Below are positions 27,094-35,812 of a stretch of 64,000 nt of DNA, in pieces. Below the pieces are notes generated by a model, which saw nothing but the letters and a program-made list of their open reading frames with translations, made no database searches and was not told where the DNA came from. This stretch comes from an uncultured Arthrobacter sp. (lineage in GTDB: Bacteria; Actinomycetota; Actinomycetes; Actinomycetales; Micrococcaceae): NCBI RefSeq assembly GCF_947493765.1, contig NZ_CANLSZ010000005.1, forward strand, positions 124,001-188,000. The letters are read 5' to 3'. Numbering within the stretch: position 1 is the stretch's first letter; each line of letters starts with the position of its first letter. The position numbers were made by a program, and so were the translations under genes.

Positions 27094-27150
27094 TTGACTG
27101 TGATCCTGCCCACTCCTATGGTTGTGCAACAACGTTGCAATACGTGCAAC
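27094..27150 (+). promoter_or_regulatory. MHS transporter promoter with GTTGC-N7-GCAAC operator
   Basis: TTGACT (27094-27099), 17 nt, TATGGT (27117-27122), 11 nt, then GTTGC-N7-GCAAC (27134-27150). A second related element, GTTGTGCAAC (27121-27130), overlaps the -10. The start codon is 19 bases after the operator. Confidence 0.75.
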
Positions 27151-27169
27151 CTGACGAAGGGGTGGGTCC

Positions 27170-28528
27170 ATGCCGCAGCACGACGACGAACGGAGGTCGG
27201 TCCTGATGAGCTCGTCCTCCACCGGCCTGGACGAGCAGTCCGCCCCGGTCACGGTGGATGCCAGCACGCGCCGACGCGTCGTCGCCGCGAGCTTCATCGG
27301 CAATTTCGTGGAGTGGTTCGACTACGCCGTCTACGGCTATCTCGCGGTGACCATCGCCGCGGTGTTCTTCCCCGACTCCGATCCGCAGACGGGCCTCCTG
27401 CTCACATTCGCGCTCTTCGCCATCTCCTTCCTTGTGCGTCCGATCGGCGGCTTCGTGTGGGGCCACATCGGCGACAGGGTGGGACGGCGGACCGCGCTCT
27501 CCCTCTCGATCCTCATCATGTCCGGTGCCACGTTCTGCATCGCGCTCATCCCCAGCTACGCCATCATCGGCATCTGGGCGCCCATCCTCCTCCTGCTCCT
27601 GCGCGTGGTCCAGGGCTTCTCCGCGTCGGGTGAGTACGCCGGGGCGTCCGCGTTCCTCGTCGAGTACGCCCCCGAGAAGAAGCGTGGTCTCTACGCGGCG
27701 GTGGTGCCAGCCAGCACGGCGGCCGGGCTCCTGCTCGGCTCGCTCATCGCGGGTCTCCTGACCACGCTGCTCGACGACGACGCCATGAGCAGCTGGGGCT
27801 GGCGACTGCCCTTCCTCCTCGCGGCACCCATGGGCCTGATCGGGCGCTACATCCGGACAAAGCTCGAGGACACCCCGGTGTTCCGGGAACTCGCGGCGGA
27901 GGACGAGACCATCAAGGCACCCGTTGCCAGCCTGTTCCGGCTCCACTGGCGCCTCCTGGTACGGGCGGGTGGCGCTGTGCTGCTCAACGCCGTCGGCTTC
28001 TACGTGATCCTCAGCTACATGCCCACGTATCTATCCGCGGAGCTGGGCCTGGGTGCCACGGAGTCCTTCCTCGCCACCACCATCGCGCTGATCACCTACA
28101 TCGGCTTCATCTTCCTGACCGGGGCGCTCTCCGACCGTTACGGCAGGAAGAAGGTGCTCATCTCGGCGTCCGTCACCTTCATCCTGCTGACCGTACCGGC
28201 CTTCGCCCTGCTCGGGACGGGGAACTTCCTGATCATCGTCCTCGTGCAGATCCTCCTCGGCGCCATGCTGACGCTCAACGACGGCACCCTGCCGTGCTTC
28301 CTCGCGGAGATGTTCCCCACCCGCGTCCGCTACACCGGGTTCGCGGTCAGCTTCAATCTCTCGAACGCGATCTTCGGCGGTACCGCTCCGTTCGTGGCGA
28401 CGTTCCTCATCGCCACGACGGGAAGCGACCTGGCTCCCGCATGGTATCTCGTGGCCGCAGCGGTCGTCTCCCTGATCGCCGTCGCACTGTCGCGCGAGAC
28501 CTCCGCCGAACCCCTGCGCCACGAGTAG
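27170..28528 (+). CDS. MFS transporter, metabolite:H+ symporter (MHS/ProP-like)
   Basis: 452 residues, twelve predicted helices. MHS features are VVAASFIGNFVEWFDYAVYGYLA at the first helix, FVRPIGG-type FLVRPIGGFVWGHIGDRVGRR, RVVQGFSASGEYAGASAFLVEYAPEKKRG, and GALSDRYGRKKVL in the second half. Family members carry betaine, proline, citrate and similar solutes. A BCCT-like operator precedes it, so it is probably a second uptake system for creatine, creatinine or sarcosine. ATG 27170 has AAGGGG upstream; ATG 27206 is in frame. Confidence 0.88.
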   Translation: MPQHDDERRSVLMSSSSTGLDEQSAPVTVDASTRRRVVAASFIGNFVEWFDYAVYGYLAVTIAAVFFPDSDPQTGLLLTFALFAISFLVRPIGGFVWGHIGDRVGRRTALSLSILIMSGATFCIALIPSYAIIGIWAPILLLLLRVVQGFSASGEYAGASAFLVEYAPEKKRGLYAAVVPASTAAGLLLGSLIAGLLTTLLDDDAMSSWGWRLPFLLAAPMGLIGRYIRTKLEDTPVFRELAAEDETIKAPVASLFRLHWRLLVRAGGAVLLNAVGFYVILSYMPTYLSAELGLGATESFLATTIALITYIGFIFLTGALSDRYGRKKVLISASVTFILLTVPAFALLGTGNFLIIVLVQILLGAMLTLNDGTLPCFLAEMFPTRVRYTGFAVSFNLSNAIFGGTAPFVATFLIATTGSDLAPAWYLVAAAVVSLIAVALSRETSAEPLRHE

Positions 28529-28535
28529 CCGGAGG

Positions 28536-29465
28536 TCACCGCGGGGCGGACCCGTCGGAGCGGTGGGGAGTTCGCCCTGCCGGCCGGCGGGTCCGCGCCA
28601 TGAACAGCGAGGCCGTCACGGCGGCGAGGACGAAGCCGACGCCGATGATCCACAACAGGCCCCACCAGAAGTAGAGCGGACGACCGGCGTCCGCTACCGA
28701 CACCAGGACGCCGGCCCGGACCGCGAGGTAGAGCAGGGCGGAGGCCAGCAGGCTGCCGACACCCAGCGTCCAGCAGAGCACGAGCCAGCGGCGTGAGGAG
28801 CCCCAGCCGGCGTGCGGCGCCTGCCGGCCTGGGCTTCCCGGGGCGTCCGTCAGCAGGATCACCGGTCCGGCGAGGAGCACCCAGCCGCCGACCACGAGCA
28901 GGGCAGCCACGACGTCCGCCGGACGGTGCCAGAGGTTGACGAAGGTGGCAGCGCCCGCGAGCACCGCGTACGCCCCGCCCAGCACCGCGGTGACGGGACG
29001 CCACCTCGGTGTCACGATCAGGAAGACGGCGGCCGCCGTGGAGGCGGCGAGGGCCGTGTGCCCGGACGGCAGGGAATTGAAGTCCAGCGTCTGGACGCCC
29101 CGGTCGGGCCGGTCGAGGACCACGTTCTTCAGCACCTGCGTGGTGATGTTCGAGGCGACGATGACGAGGCTCACCACGACCGCAGCAGCGTAGCGGCGGC
29201 GCAGTACCGCGACGAACAGGATGGCCGCGGCCGCGAGGACGAGCGAGATGGTGGGGAGCGTGTCCAGGAACTGCAGGAACGGACCCTTCGTCTCCGGTGC
29301 GAGCAGCCCCGCCTCGCGCCACGCCGACTCGTCGGCGAACTGTCCCCGCGTGGTCCGGACGAAGGCCCAGTAGGTCCCACCGAGGGCGGCGGCGCAGGTC
29401 AGCGCGGCGAGGACGAAGGGGAGTGGGGACCCGGATCGGCCTGCGGGGCTAGTCGTCGACGGCAT
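28536..29465 (-). CDS. PAP2 superfamily phosphatase
   Basis: About 309 residues with six hydrophobic segments. Phosphatase motifs: KNVVLDRPD (motif 1), LPSGHT (motif 2) and NLWHRPADV (motif 3). Motif 3 lacks the usual SR preceding the His by about five residues, so activity should not be assumed. The family dephosphorylates lipid or isoprenoid phosphates in the membrane. ATG 29465 chosen; the open frame extends to 29531. Convergent with the MHS transporter. Confidence 0.8.
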   Translation of the reverse strand: MPSTTSPAGRSGSPLPFVLAALTCAAALGGTYWAFVRTTRGQFADESAWREAGLLAPETKGPFLQFLDTLPTISLVLAAAAILFVAVLRRRYAAAVVVSLVIVASNITTQVLKNVVLDRPDRGVQTLDFNSLPSGHTALAASTAAAVFLIVTPRWRPVTAVLGGAYAVLAGAATFVNLWHRPADVVAALLVVGGWVLLAGPVILLTDAPGSPGRQAPHAGWGSSRRWLVLCWTLGVGSLLASALLYLAVRAGVLVSVADAGRPLYFWWGLLWIIGVGFVLAAVTASLFMARTRRPAGRTPHRSDGSAPR

Positions 29466-29617
29466 CCCACCGATCGTTCCACATGCAGCTGTGAGTTCCT
29501 GCAGGCGGCTGTGGGACCAGGCGGCAGCCATCGGCCTGTCAGGGCCGTGTTCTACGCTTCGTAGTGGTCTCCTGTCCCAGGTGTCCGTCGTGCCCGTCCT
29601 ACCGTCGTTGGAGCATC

Positions 29618-30562
29618 ATGCCTCTCAGCTCGATCCCGCGCCCCGCCGATCTGGGCCACCGCGTCCGCAACGCGTTTCGTGCCCGGGTCTCCGGTGATCC
29701 CACCGGGGCACCCGACTGGGTGCGCGACATCGCCCTGGTGGGGGAGGGCCCGGGCTTGTTCGAACCCGAGGGCGTCGTCTGGCAGGTCCACGGTGGTCTT
29801 TCCACCCTGGTCGGCGGCGTCGCGGCCCTCCTCGGCCAGGGTGCACACCCGCTGGCGATGGCCGGGGTCGCACGGCACTCCTCCTACCGCAGCGACCCCT
29901 GGGCCCGCCTGGCCGGGACCGCGCGCTGGCTCACCATCACCACCTTCGGCTCCGCGGAACTCGCCGAGCGGGACTCGGCACGGGTCCGCCGCATGCACGG
30001 GCGGGTCCAAGGCACCACGGACGACGGCCGCGACTACTCCGCCTCCGACCCCGCACTGCTCCGCTGGGTGCACCTGGCCTTCACCGATGCCTTCCTCGGG
30101 GCCCACGAGGCCGTCGGCCACGACCTGGCCCCACGGTTCGGCCGCAACTGGGCCGACACCTACGTCGCCGACTGGTCCCGCAGCGCCCGGACCCTCGGAG
30201 CCGAGGACCTCCCGCTCAACCGCCGGGAACTCGCCGAGGCACTGCGCGCGCTGGAGCCCGAACTCGAACCCGTCCCCGCCGAGCTCCTGACCTTCCTCTC
30301 CGCCCCGGACGGGCTGAACCGGGCCGAACGGATCTTCTACAGCGGCATCGCAAGCGCAGGAGCGCTGGTCATCTCCCCGTCCGTGGCCCCCCTCGCCGGG
30401 GTGCCCGGCCGCGGCGACCGTTCACTCGCACGTCGCCTCCGGTTGCAGCGCACCCGCCTGCAGTTGCGAACCTTCCAGCTGGCCCTCGGCCCGCACAGTC
30501 CCTCCGTGGACGCGGCGCGCTACCGGCTCGGCCTCGCCGGCCGCCCGGACTGGCTCAACTGA
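29618..30562 (+). CDS. Oxygenase MpaB family protein (DUF2236)
   Basis: 314 residues from ATG 29618 (TTGGAG upstream). Family features: an early PEGVVWQVHGGLSTLVGGVAALLGQGAHPLAMAGVARHSSYRSDPWARLAGTARWLTITTFG block, RVRRMHGRVQG, and LRWVHLAFTDAFLGAHEAVG. DUF2236/MpaB members include latex-clearing and mycophenolate-pathway oxygenases that may bind haem; the substrate here is unknown. It stands alone between divergent and convergent neighbours. Confidence 0.75.
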   Translation: MPLSSIPRPADLGHRVRNAFRARVSGDPTGAPDWVRDIALVGEGPGLFEPEGVVWQVHGGLSTLVGGVAALLGQGAHPLAMAGVARHSSYRSDPWARLAGTARWLTITTFGSAELAERDSARVRRMHGRVQGTTDDGRDYSASDPALLRWVHLAFTDAFLGAHEAVGHDLAPRFGRNWADTYVADWSRSARTLGAEDLPLNRRELAEALRALEPELEPVPAELLTFLSAPDGLNRAERIFYSGIASAGALVISPSVAPLAGVPGRGDRSLARRLRLQRTRLQLRTFQLALGPHSPSVDAARYRLGLAGRPDWLN

Positions 30563-30581
30563 ACCCCGCCCGCACCGGCAC

Positions 30582-30800
30582 TCACCCAGGCAGCCCGGCG
30601 TCCTGGTCCTCGACACTGCCGATCGCTGAACGCTCACGCCGGTGGTCGATGATGGAGCGGATCAGGAACGCGGCTGCAGCCAGAACCATGGCAAGGAGCG
30701 ACGCGGGCCCCCATCCTGCCGGTAACCGCTCGGCGAGGATCGTCACGCCGATCCCGAAGACGAGTGAGGCCCCGAACAGATAGCGGCTCCAGAGACTCAT
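30582..30800 (-). CDS. Small hypothetical membrane protein
   Basis: 72 residues. Two hydrophobic segments (YLFGASLVFGIGVTILA, PASLLAMVLAAAAFLIRSII) and a basic/acidic tail. Its ATG overlaps the stop of the gene upstream on the same strand (ATGA), so the two are translated together. No family recognised. Confidence 0.55.
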   Translation of the reverse strand: MSLWSRYLFGASLVFGIGVTILAERLPAGWGPASLLAMVLAAAAFLIRSIIDHRRERSAIGSVEDQDAGLPG

Positions 30801-31030
30801 GACCAGTCGTTCTGGCGGCGGAGCGCGATGATCGCCTTGGCGACGTACACGACGGCCAGGACCGCGATCAGGCCGAAGCCGATCATCAGGTACCAGGCGT
30901 TGACCCTCGAGAAGGTCATCACGGTGATCAGCGCGAGCATCGTACCCGCGAACCCATGGATCACCGCGTCGCGCTTCGAGTTGTGTGATCGTGGTGGTGT
31001 CTGTGCTTGTTCGTTCGTCCCCATGGTCAT
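30797..31030 (-). CDS. Small hypothetical membrane protein
   Basis: 77 residues from ATG 31030 (ATG 31024 also possible). A polar N-terminus (TNEQAQTPPRSHNSKRDAV) is followed by two membrane segments (IHGFAGTMLALITVMTFS and YLMIGFGLIAVLAVVYVAKAIIAL). Overlaps the next small membrane gene by 4 bases; the pair may form a complex. Divergent from menC. No family recognised. Confidence 0.55.
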   Translation of the reverse strand: MTMGTNEQAQTPPRSHNSKRDAVIHGFAGTMLALITVMTFSRVNAWYLMIGFGLIAVLAVVYVAKAIIALRRQNDWS

Positions 31031-31113
31031 GGTCACAACTCTACGGAGGTGTCGTAGCCGGCGCCCGTAGGTGTTCGACGTTCTCGTGCGCCCGACGGCC
31101 CGCCGCGCTCCCG

Positions 31114-31119
31114 TACCCT
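31114..31119 (+). promoter_or_regulatory. Probable -10 box for leaderless menC transcript
   Basis: TACCCT ends six bases before GTG 31126, so transcription would begin at the start codon. The same spacing is seen before the polyprenyl synthase and hydrolase genes. No convincing -35. Confidence 0.45.
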
Positions 31120-31125
31120 GAGGGC

Positions 31126-32160
31126 GTGAGTTCCCACCCTGACGCCCGGCCCGGCTCCGGCATGGACGACGACACCCCCGTGCCCGCCCTCGAGGAGGTG
31201 ACCGCCTCCGCGCGCGTGGTCGCGATCCCCATGCGCGTGAAGTTCCGCGGGGTCCTCGAGCGCGAGGCCCTCCTGGTCCGCGGACCTGCCGGCTGGGGGG
31301 AGTTCTGCCCGTTCCCCGAGTACGACGACGCCGAGGCCGCACCGTGGCTCGCATCGGCGCTGGAGGCCGCGTGGCAGGGGTTGCCCGCGCCTGTGCGCTC
31401 GTCCGTCCCCGTGAATGCGACGGTGCCCGCCGTCGGGCCGGACCGGGTGGAAGCCGTCCTGTCCCGCTTCGGAAGGGTCTCCGCGGTCAAGATCAAGGTC
31501 GCCGAGCGCGGCCAGCGCCTCGCCGACGACGTCGCCCGGGTCGCGGAGGTACGTCGCCTCCTCCCCGACGCCGGCATCAAGCTCGACGCGAACGGCGGCT
31601 GGACCGTGGACGAGGCACTCCGGGCCGTCGAGGCGCTGGACCGTTTCGGGCTGCAGTACGTGGAGCAGCCGGTGGCGGACATCCCGGGCCTGCGCTCGGT
31701 GCGCCTCGAACTGAGGCGCCGCGGGAACGGGGTGCTCGTCGCCGCCGACGAGAGCGTGCGGCGCCAGGAGGACCCGCTGCTCGTGGCACGCGAGGACGCG
31801 GCCGATCTGCTGGTCATCAAGGCGCCACCCCTCGGAGGTGTCCGGCGGGCCCTCGACATCATCGCGCAGGCGGGTCTCCCCGCCGTCGTCAGCTCGGCGC
31901 TGGACACGTCCGTGGGCATCCGCTCCGGGGTGGCACTCGCCGCAGCGCTGCCGGAGCTGCCCTACGCGTGCGGTCTCGCCACGGTCTCGCTCATGGCCGG
32001 CGACGTGACGGAGTCCTCGCTGGTCCCGGAGGGCGGCGCCCTACCGGTCCGCGAGGTCGAGGTGTCGGAGGCACTCCTGGACCGCTTCGCTGCAGCGCCG
32101 GAACGCAGGCGATGGTGGCTGGACCGGCTCCGCCGCACGCACGCCGTCCTGTCGGGATGA
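31126..32160 (+). CDS. menC: o-Succinylbenzoate synthase
   Basis: About 344 residues of the enolase superfamily. Dehydrates SHCHC to o-succinylbenzoate in menaquinone synthesis. Motifs: the catalytic KIK of AVKIKVAERG, LDANGGW (metal Asp), YVEQP (metal Glu), AADES (metal Asp) and VIKAPPLGG (second Lys). RVKFRGVLEREALLVRGPAGWGEFCPF is typical of actinobacterial MenC. GTG 31126 is preferred because of the -10 spacing; ATG 31162 is an alternative. menD follows on the same strand after 159 bases. Confidence 0.9.
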   Translation: MSSHPDARPGSGMDDDTPVPALEEVTASARVVAIPMRVKFRGVLEREALLVRGPAGWGEFCPFPEYDDAEAAPWLASALEAAWQGLPAPVRSSVPVNATVPAVGPDRVEAVLSRFGRVSAVKIKVAERGQRLADDVARVAEVRRLLPDAGIKLDANGGWTVDEALRAVEALDRFGLQYVEQPVADIPGLRSVRLELRRRGNGVLVAADESVRRQEDPLLVAREDAADLLVIKAPPLGGVRRALDIIAQAGLPAVVSSALDTSVGIRSGVALAAALPELPYACGLATVSLMAGDVTESSLVPEGGALPVREVEVSEALLDRFAAAPERRRWWLDRLRRTHAVLSG

Positions 32161-32242
32161 CGGCTGGGAGGACGGCTCGGGTGGTGACGGTCGGGGTGAT
32201 GACGGTCGGACGATAACAGCTGGGGTGCTGACGGCTGGGACG

Positions 32243-32262
32243 ACGCCGACCGGGGTCGGCGT
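32243..32262. terminator. Hairpin between menC and menD
   Basis: ACGCCGAC (32243-32250) and GTCGGCGT (32255-32262) form an 8-bp stem with loop CGGG. It lies in a degenerate stretch of GACGG-T-GGG repeats (32161-32240). It is a possible weak terminator for menC. Confidence 0.4.
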
Positions 32263-32319
32263 TCCGCCGCGGCCGAGCGACACCCCTCGGACCACCCCGC
32301 AGGGTGTGAGGATGGGAGC

Positions 32320-34173
32320 GTGACCGAATCAGCGACCCGCCCCGATGCTCCCCTCGATTCCGCGACGGCGGCGGCCCGGGCGGTCGCCGCTCTGATCGCG
32401 GGCGGCGTCACCGACGTCGTCGTCGCCCCGGGGTCCCGCAGCGCGCCGCTGGCCTACGCGCTCGCCGACGCCGAGGCCGCCGGGCACGTGCGCCTGCACG
32501 TGCGTATCGACGAACGTTCCGGATGCTTCACGGCACTGGGGCTCGCGCTCGGAGCGGATCACCCCGCGGCCATCGTGACGACGTCGGGCACCGCCGTGGG
32601 CGAACTGCTACCCGCCGTCATGGAGGCCAATCACGCGGCGGTGCCCCTCGTGGTGGTGTCGGCCGACCGGCCCGCCGAACTGCGGGGAACCGGGGCCAAC
32701 CAGACCACCGTGCAGCCGCAGCTGTTCGGCGTGCACGTACGCGCGGACTTCGACGTCGCCGCCGGGGACGACCCGACCGGTCCCGTCACGGCGGCACTCC
32801 GGGCCGCACTCGGCGGCGACACGGGTGACACCCCGCGTGGCCCCGTGCACCTGAATCTCGCGTTCCGGGATCCGCTGGTCCCCGACGGCCGAGCCGCGCC
32901 CGACGCCGACACCGCCACCGATGCCGACACCGCCACCGACACCGACACCGATGCCGACATCGCCAGCGTCACCGACACCGCCAGCGTCACCGGCACCGGC
33001 AAGGTCACCGTGTCACCGGCGGCGTCGCCCGTGCGGGCCACGATCGGGACGACGTCGGCGGACGCTGCCGTGTCGGCTGCGGCTGGGCGGAGTTCGCTCC
33101 CGCAGGCGCGCGACGACGCGCGCACGGTGGTCGTCGCGGGGCACGACGCCGGCGGGGTCGCGGCTGCGTTCGCCGCCCATCTGGAGCTCCCGCTGCTCGC
33201 CGAACCGTCGTCGAACGCCCGCTCCGGCAGCAGCGCCGTCGCCGCCTACCGCCTGCTCCTCGAGCAGCTCGGGCCGAGCATCACGCGGGTGGTCGTCTTC
33301 GGGCGGCCCACCCTCTCCCGGCCCGTCGCAGCACTCCTGGCGCGGTCCGACGTGGAGCACGCGCTTTACCTGCCCGGCCCCGTCGCCTGGTTCGAGGAGG
33401 GTCGCCGCCCCGAGCGGATCATCGACGAGCTGTCGGAGCTGCTCCTCTTCGCCGGACGCGGCGCGGCTGGCTGGCTACGGACCTGGCAGGACGCCGGAGC
33501 ACGGGCGCAGGCGGCCGTCCGTGCCGTGCTCGACGGCGAGCAGGAGCTCACGGGACTGCAGGTCGCCGAGATGGTGTGGGCGGGTACTGCGGGCAATCTG
33601 GTGCTCGGCTCCTCGAATCCCATCCGGGACGTGGACCTCATGGCAGCCACGGACCACCATCCACTGGAGGTCTTCGCCAACCGCGGGCTCGCGGGCATCG
33701 ACGGCACGGTCTCGACGGCCACGGGCATCGCGCTCGCGACGGGCGTCCCCACGCGTGTGCTGCTCGGGGACCTGACCTTCCTGCACGATGTCGGCGGGCT
33801 GCTGATCGGCACCGGGGAAGTGCGGCCGGAGCTGCAGCTGGTAGTGCTCAACGACGGCGGAGGCGGGATCTTCGGTCTGCTCGAGCACGGCGCGGAGTCG
33901 ACGACGGACCGCTACGGCGCTGCCGTCGAGCGACTCTTCGGCACTCCGCACGCCGTCGACGTCGCCGCACTGGCCGCCGCCCATGAATTGCGATACGAGC
34001 GGGCGACGAGCACCGGAGAGCTGGAGGTGGCGCTGGAACGGCCCATCCGGGGCCGCTCCCTCCTCGAGATCCGGACGCAGCGCAGCTCGCTCCGCGATCT
34101 CCATGCACGCATCCGCCGCGCCGTGCTGGACGCTGCGGCCGACGTGGATGCGGCGGCGGAGCTGGACGGCTAG
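32320..34173 (+). CDS. menD: SEPHCHC synthase (MenD)
   Basis: 617 residues from GTG 32320. ThDP-dependent condensation of 2-oxoglutarate with isochorismate, the first committed menaquinone step. Motifs: [33 protein letters not shown] (activating Glu region), [31 protein letters not shown], and the C-terminal [22 protein letters not shown]...[14 protein letters not shown] and LNDGGGGIF (ThDP/Mg). An unusual Asp/Ala/Thr/Val repeat (about residues 192-232) sits between the N-terminal and central domains, encoded by an intragenic repeat. Its stop overlaps the stop of the convergent ABC ATPase gene. Confidence 0.93.
   Translation: MTESATRPDAPLDSATAAARAVAALIAGGVTDVVVAPGSRSAPLAYALADAEAAGHVRLHVRIDERSGCFTALGLALGADHPAAIVTTSGTAVGELLPAVMEANHAAVPLVVVSADRPAELRGTGANQTTVQPQLFGVHVRADFDVAAGDDPTGPVTAALRAALGGDTGDTPRGPVHLNLAFRDPLVPDGRAAPDADTATDADTATDTDTDADIASVTDTASVTGTGKVTVSPAASPVRATIGTTSADAAVSAAAGRSSLPQARDDARTVVVAGHDAGGVAAAFAAHLELPLLAEPSSNARSGSSAVAAYRLLLEQLGPSITRVVVFGRPTLSRPVAALLARSDVEHALYLPGPVAWFEEGRRPERIIDELSELLLFAGRGAAGWLRTWQDAGARAQAAVRAVLDGEQELTGLQVAEMVWAGTAGNLVLGSSNPIRDVDLMAATDHHPLEVFANRGLAGIDGTVSTATGIALATGVPTRVLLGDLTFLHDVGGLLIGTGEVRPELQLVVLNDGGGGIFGLLEHGAESTTDRYGAAVERLFGTPHAVDVAALAAAHELRYERATSTGELEVALERPIRGRSLLEIRTQRSSLRDLHARIRRAVLDAAADVDAAAELDG
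32896..33012 (+). repeat. Intragenic repeat in menD encoding an Asp-Ala-Thr linker
   Basis: Units of GCCGAC-ACC-GCC-ACC-GA type recur (18-bp period at first, then degenerate). They encode an acidic, probably disordered segment of about 40 residues. It lies at a domain boundary, so it is likely tolerated rather than functional. Confidence 0.7.
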
Positions 34174-34955
34174 AGCACCTTCGAGAGGAACGACTGCGTC
34201 CGCTCGTGCTGCGGGTTCCCGAGGACGTCCTCGGGCACGCCCTGCTCCACCACCACGCCGCCGTCCATGAAGACCACGCGGTCGCCCACCTCCCGGGCGA
34301 AGCCCATCTCGTGCGTGACGACCATCATGGTCATCCCCTCACGGGCCAGCTGCTTCATGACCTCCAGCACATCGCCCACGAGCTCAGGATCCAGGGCGCT
34401 GGTCGGCTCGTCGAAGAGCATCATGTCCGGGTCCATGGACAGTGCCCGGGCGATGGCGACGCGCTGCTGCTGACCACCCGAGAGCTGCGTGGGGAAGGCG
34501 TCCGCCTTCTCGGACAGACCCACTTTCTCCAGGTTCTTCCGGGCGATCTCGGCCGCCTCCTTCTTGCCCCGCTTCTTGGCCCGCCGCTGCGCGAGCGTCA
34601 GATTCTGCAGGACCGTCAGGTGCGGGAAGAGATTGAACTGCTGGAAGACGATGCCGATGCGCGTCCGGACGGCGTCGAGATCCGTCTCGCTGTCGGTGAT
34701 GTCGATGCCCTCCACCACGATGGTGCCGCTGGTGGGCTCCTCGAGCCGGTTGACGCAGCGCAGCAGCGTCGACTTGCCGGAGCCGGAGGGACCGATCACG
34801 CAGACCACCTCGCCCTGGTCCACGTGGAAGTCGATGCCCTTGAGCACCGCGTTGCTGCCGAACGTCTTGCACAGCTCGCGTACCTCGATGGCGGGTGCAG
34901 CTGCTGCCGATCCGCGCCCTGTCTCCTCCGATGCTGTGTGGGACATCGGGATCAC
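34170..34955 (-). CDS. Polar amino acid ABC transporter, ATP-binding protein
   Basis: 261 residues. Walker [11 protein letters not shown]-loop [13 protein letters not shown], signature LSGGQQQR, Walker [15 protein letters not shown], and switch VTHEMGFA are all intact. Closest in pattern to GlnQ/ArtP-type polar amino acid importers. Starts at GTG 34955, overlapping the permease stop by 4 bases (GTGA); ATG 34946 is an alternative. Last gene of the operon; convergent and stop-overlapping with menD. Confidence 0.92.
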   Translation of the reverse strand: MIPMSHTASEETGRGSAAAAPAIEVRELCKTFGSNAVLKGIDFHVDQGEVVCVIGPSGSGKSTLLRCVNRLEEPTSGTIVVEGIDITDSETDLDAVRTRIGIVFQQFNLFPHLTVLQNLTLAQRRAKKRGKKEAAEIARKNLEKVGLSEKADAFPTQLSGGQQQRVAIARALSMDPDMMLFDEPTSALDPELVGDVLEVMKQLAREGMTMMVVTHEMGFAREVGDRVVFMDGGVVVEQGVPEDVLGNPQHERTQSFLSKVL

Positions 34956-35737
34956 CGGCCTCTCTTGTTGTGTCGTTCGAGCTTCGCCACCAGCTGTGTG
35001 AGCGGCAGGGTGATGACCAGGTACAGGAGGGCCGCGACCACGAGCGGGGTCGCGTTGGCCGTGCTCGAGAGCCCGTCACGCGCGAACGTGGTCAGTTCCC
35101 GCTGGTCCAGGGCCATGCCGACGATGAACAGCAGCGAGGTGTCCTTGATGATGATCACGAGCTCGTTGGTCAGCGGCGGGGTGATGATGCGGAAGGCCTG
35201 CGGCAGGACCACCGTGATCATGGTCCACAGCGGATTCAGGCCGAGCGATCGTGCGGCCTCCGTCTGCCCCTTCGGAACCGCCTCGATGCCGGCGCGGATG
35301 GTCTCGGCGATGTAGGCGGAGGAGACGATGACGAGGCCGATCAGACCGGCACCCGTGCTGCCCCCGGGCGGCTGCCAGGAGAGGGCGATGGGGACCGCGA
35401 AGGCGAAGGCGAAGATCACCAGCAGTGCCGGGAGCCCGCGGAACAGTTCGATGAAGCCGGTGGCGAACCACCGGTACGGCAGCACGGGCGAGAGCTTCAT
35501 GAGGGCGAGCAGGAGTCCGAGGAGGACGCCGCCCACGAAGGCGATCAGGGTATAGATGACGCTGTTCTTCGCGGCCGTGAGCACGATCTCGGGGAACAGC
35601 GAGGCAGCGACGTCGGGGTTGAAGAAGTAGGGCTGGATCCGCTCCCAGTCGGCGGCCAGCACGACGAAGAGGACCACTGCGACGAACACGACGTAGAGGA
35701 GGCCCTGGATGAGCCGCCTGCGGGTTGAACGTTTCAC
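34952..35737 (-). CDS. Polar amino acid ABC transporter, permease
   Basis: 261 residues. N-terminal helix [22 protein letters not shown], then [26 protein letters not shown]. The EAA loop [43 protein letters not shown] is diagnostic of HEQRo-type polar amino acid permeases (GlnP/HisM). One permease gene is present, so it probably works as a homodimer. Confidence 0.92.
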   Translation of the reverse strand: MKRSTRRRLIQGLLYVVFVAVVLFVVLAADWERIQPYFFNPDVAASLFPEIVLTAAKNSVIYTLIAFVGGVLLGLLLALMKLSPVLPYRWFATGFIELFRGLPALLVIFAFAFAVPIALSWQPPGGSTGAGLIGLVIVSSAYIAETIRAGIEAVPKGQTEAARSLGLNPLWTMITVVLPQAFRIITPPLTNELVIIIKDTSLLFIVGMALDQRELTTFARDGLSSTANATPLVVAALLYLVITLPLTQLVAKLERHNKRGR

Positions 35738-35773
35738 GCGCGGGGCACGCCTTCCTTCGGTGGGGATGCCCGC

Positions 35774-35797
35774 GCGGCCGGAGATCGCCCCGGCCGC
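35774..35797 (-). terminator. Intra-operon hairpin between binding protein and permease genes
   Basis: GCGGCCGG (35774-35781) and CCGGCCGC (35790-35797) with an 8-base loop lie in the 75-base gap. Such hairpins usually stabilise the upstream mRNA or attenuate, giving more binding protein than permease. Confidence 0.5.
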
Positions 35798-35812
35798 ACG
35801 GGCGGGGCCGGG

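Noticed and set aside
32161-32319. A regulatory repeat array between menC and menD
   Set aside because: The GACGG-T-GGG repeats are too degenerate to define a unit; only the hairpin at 32243-32262 was kept.
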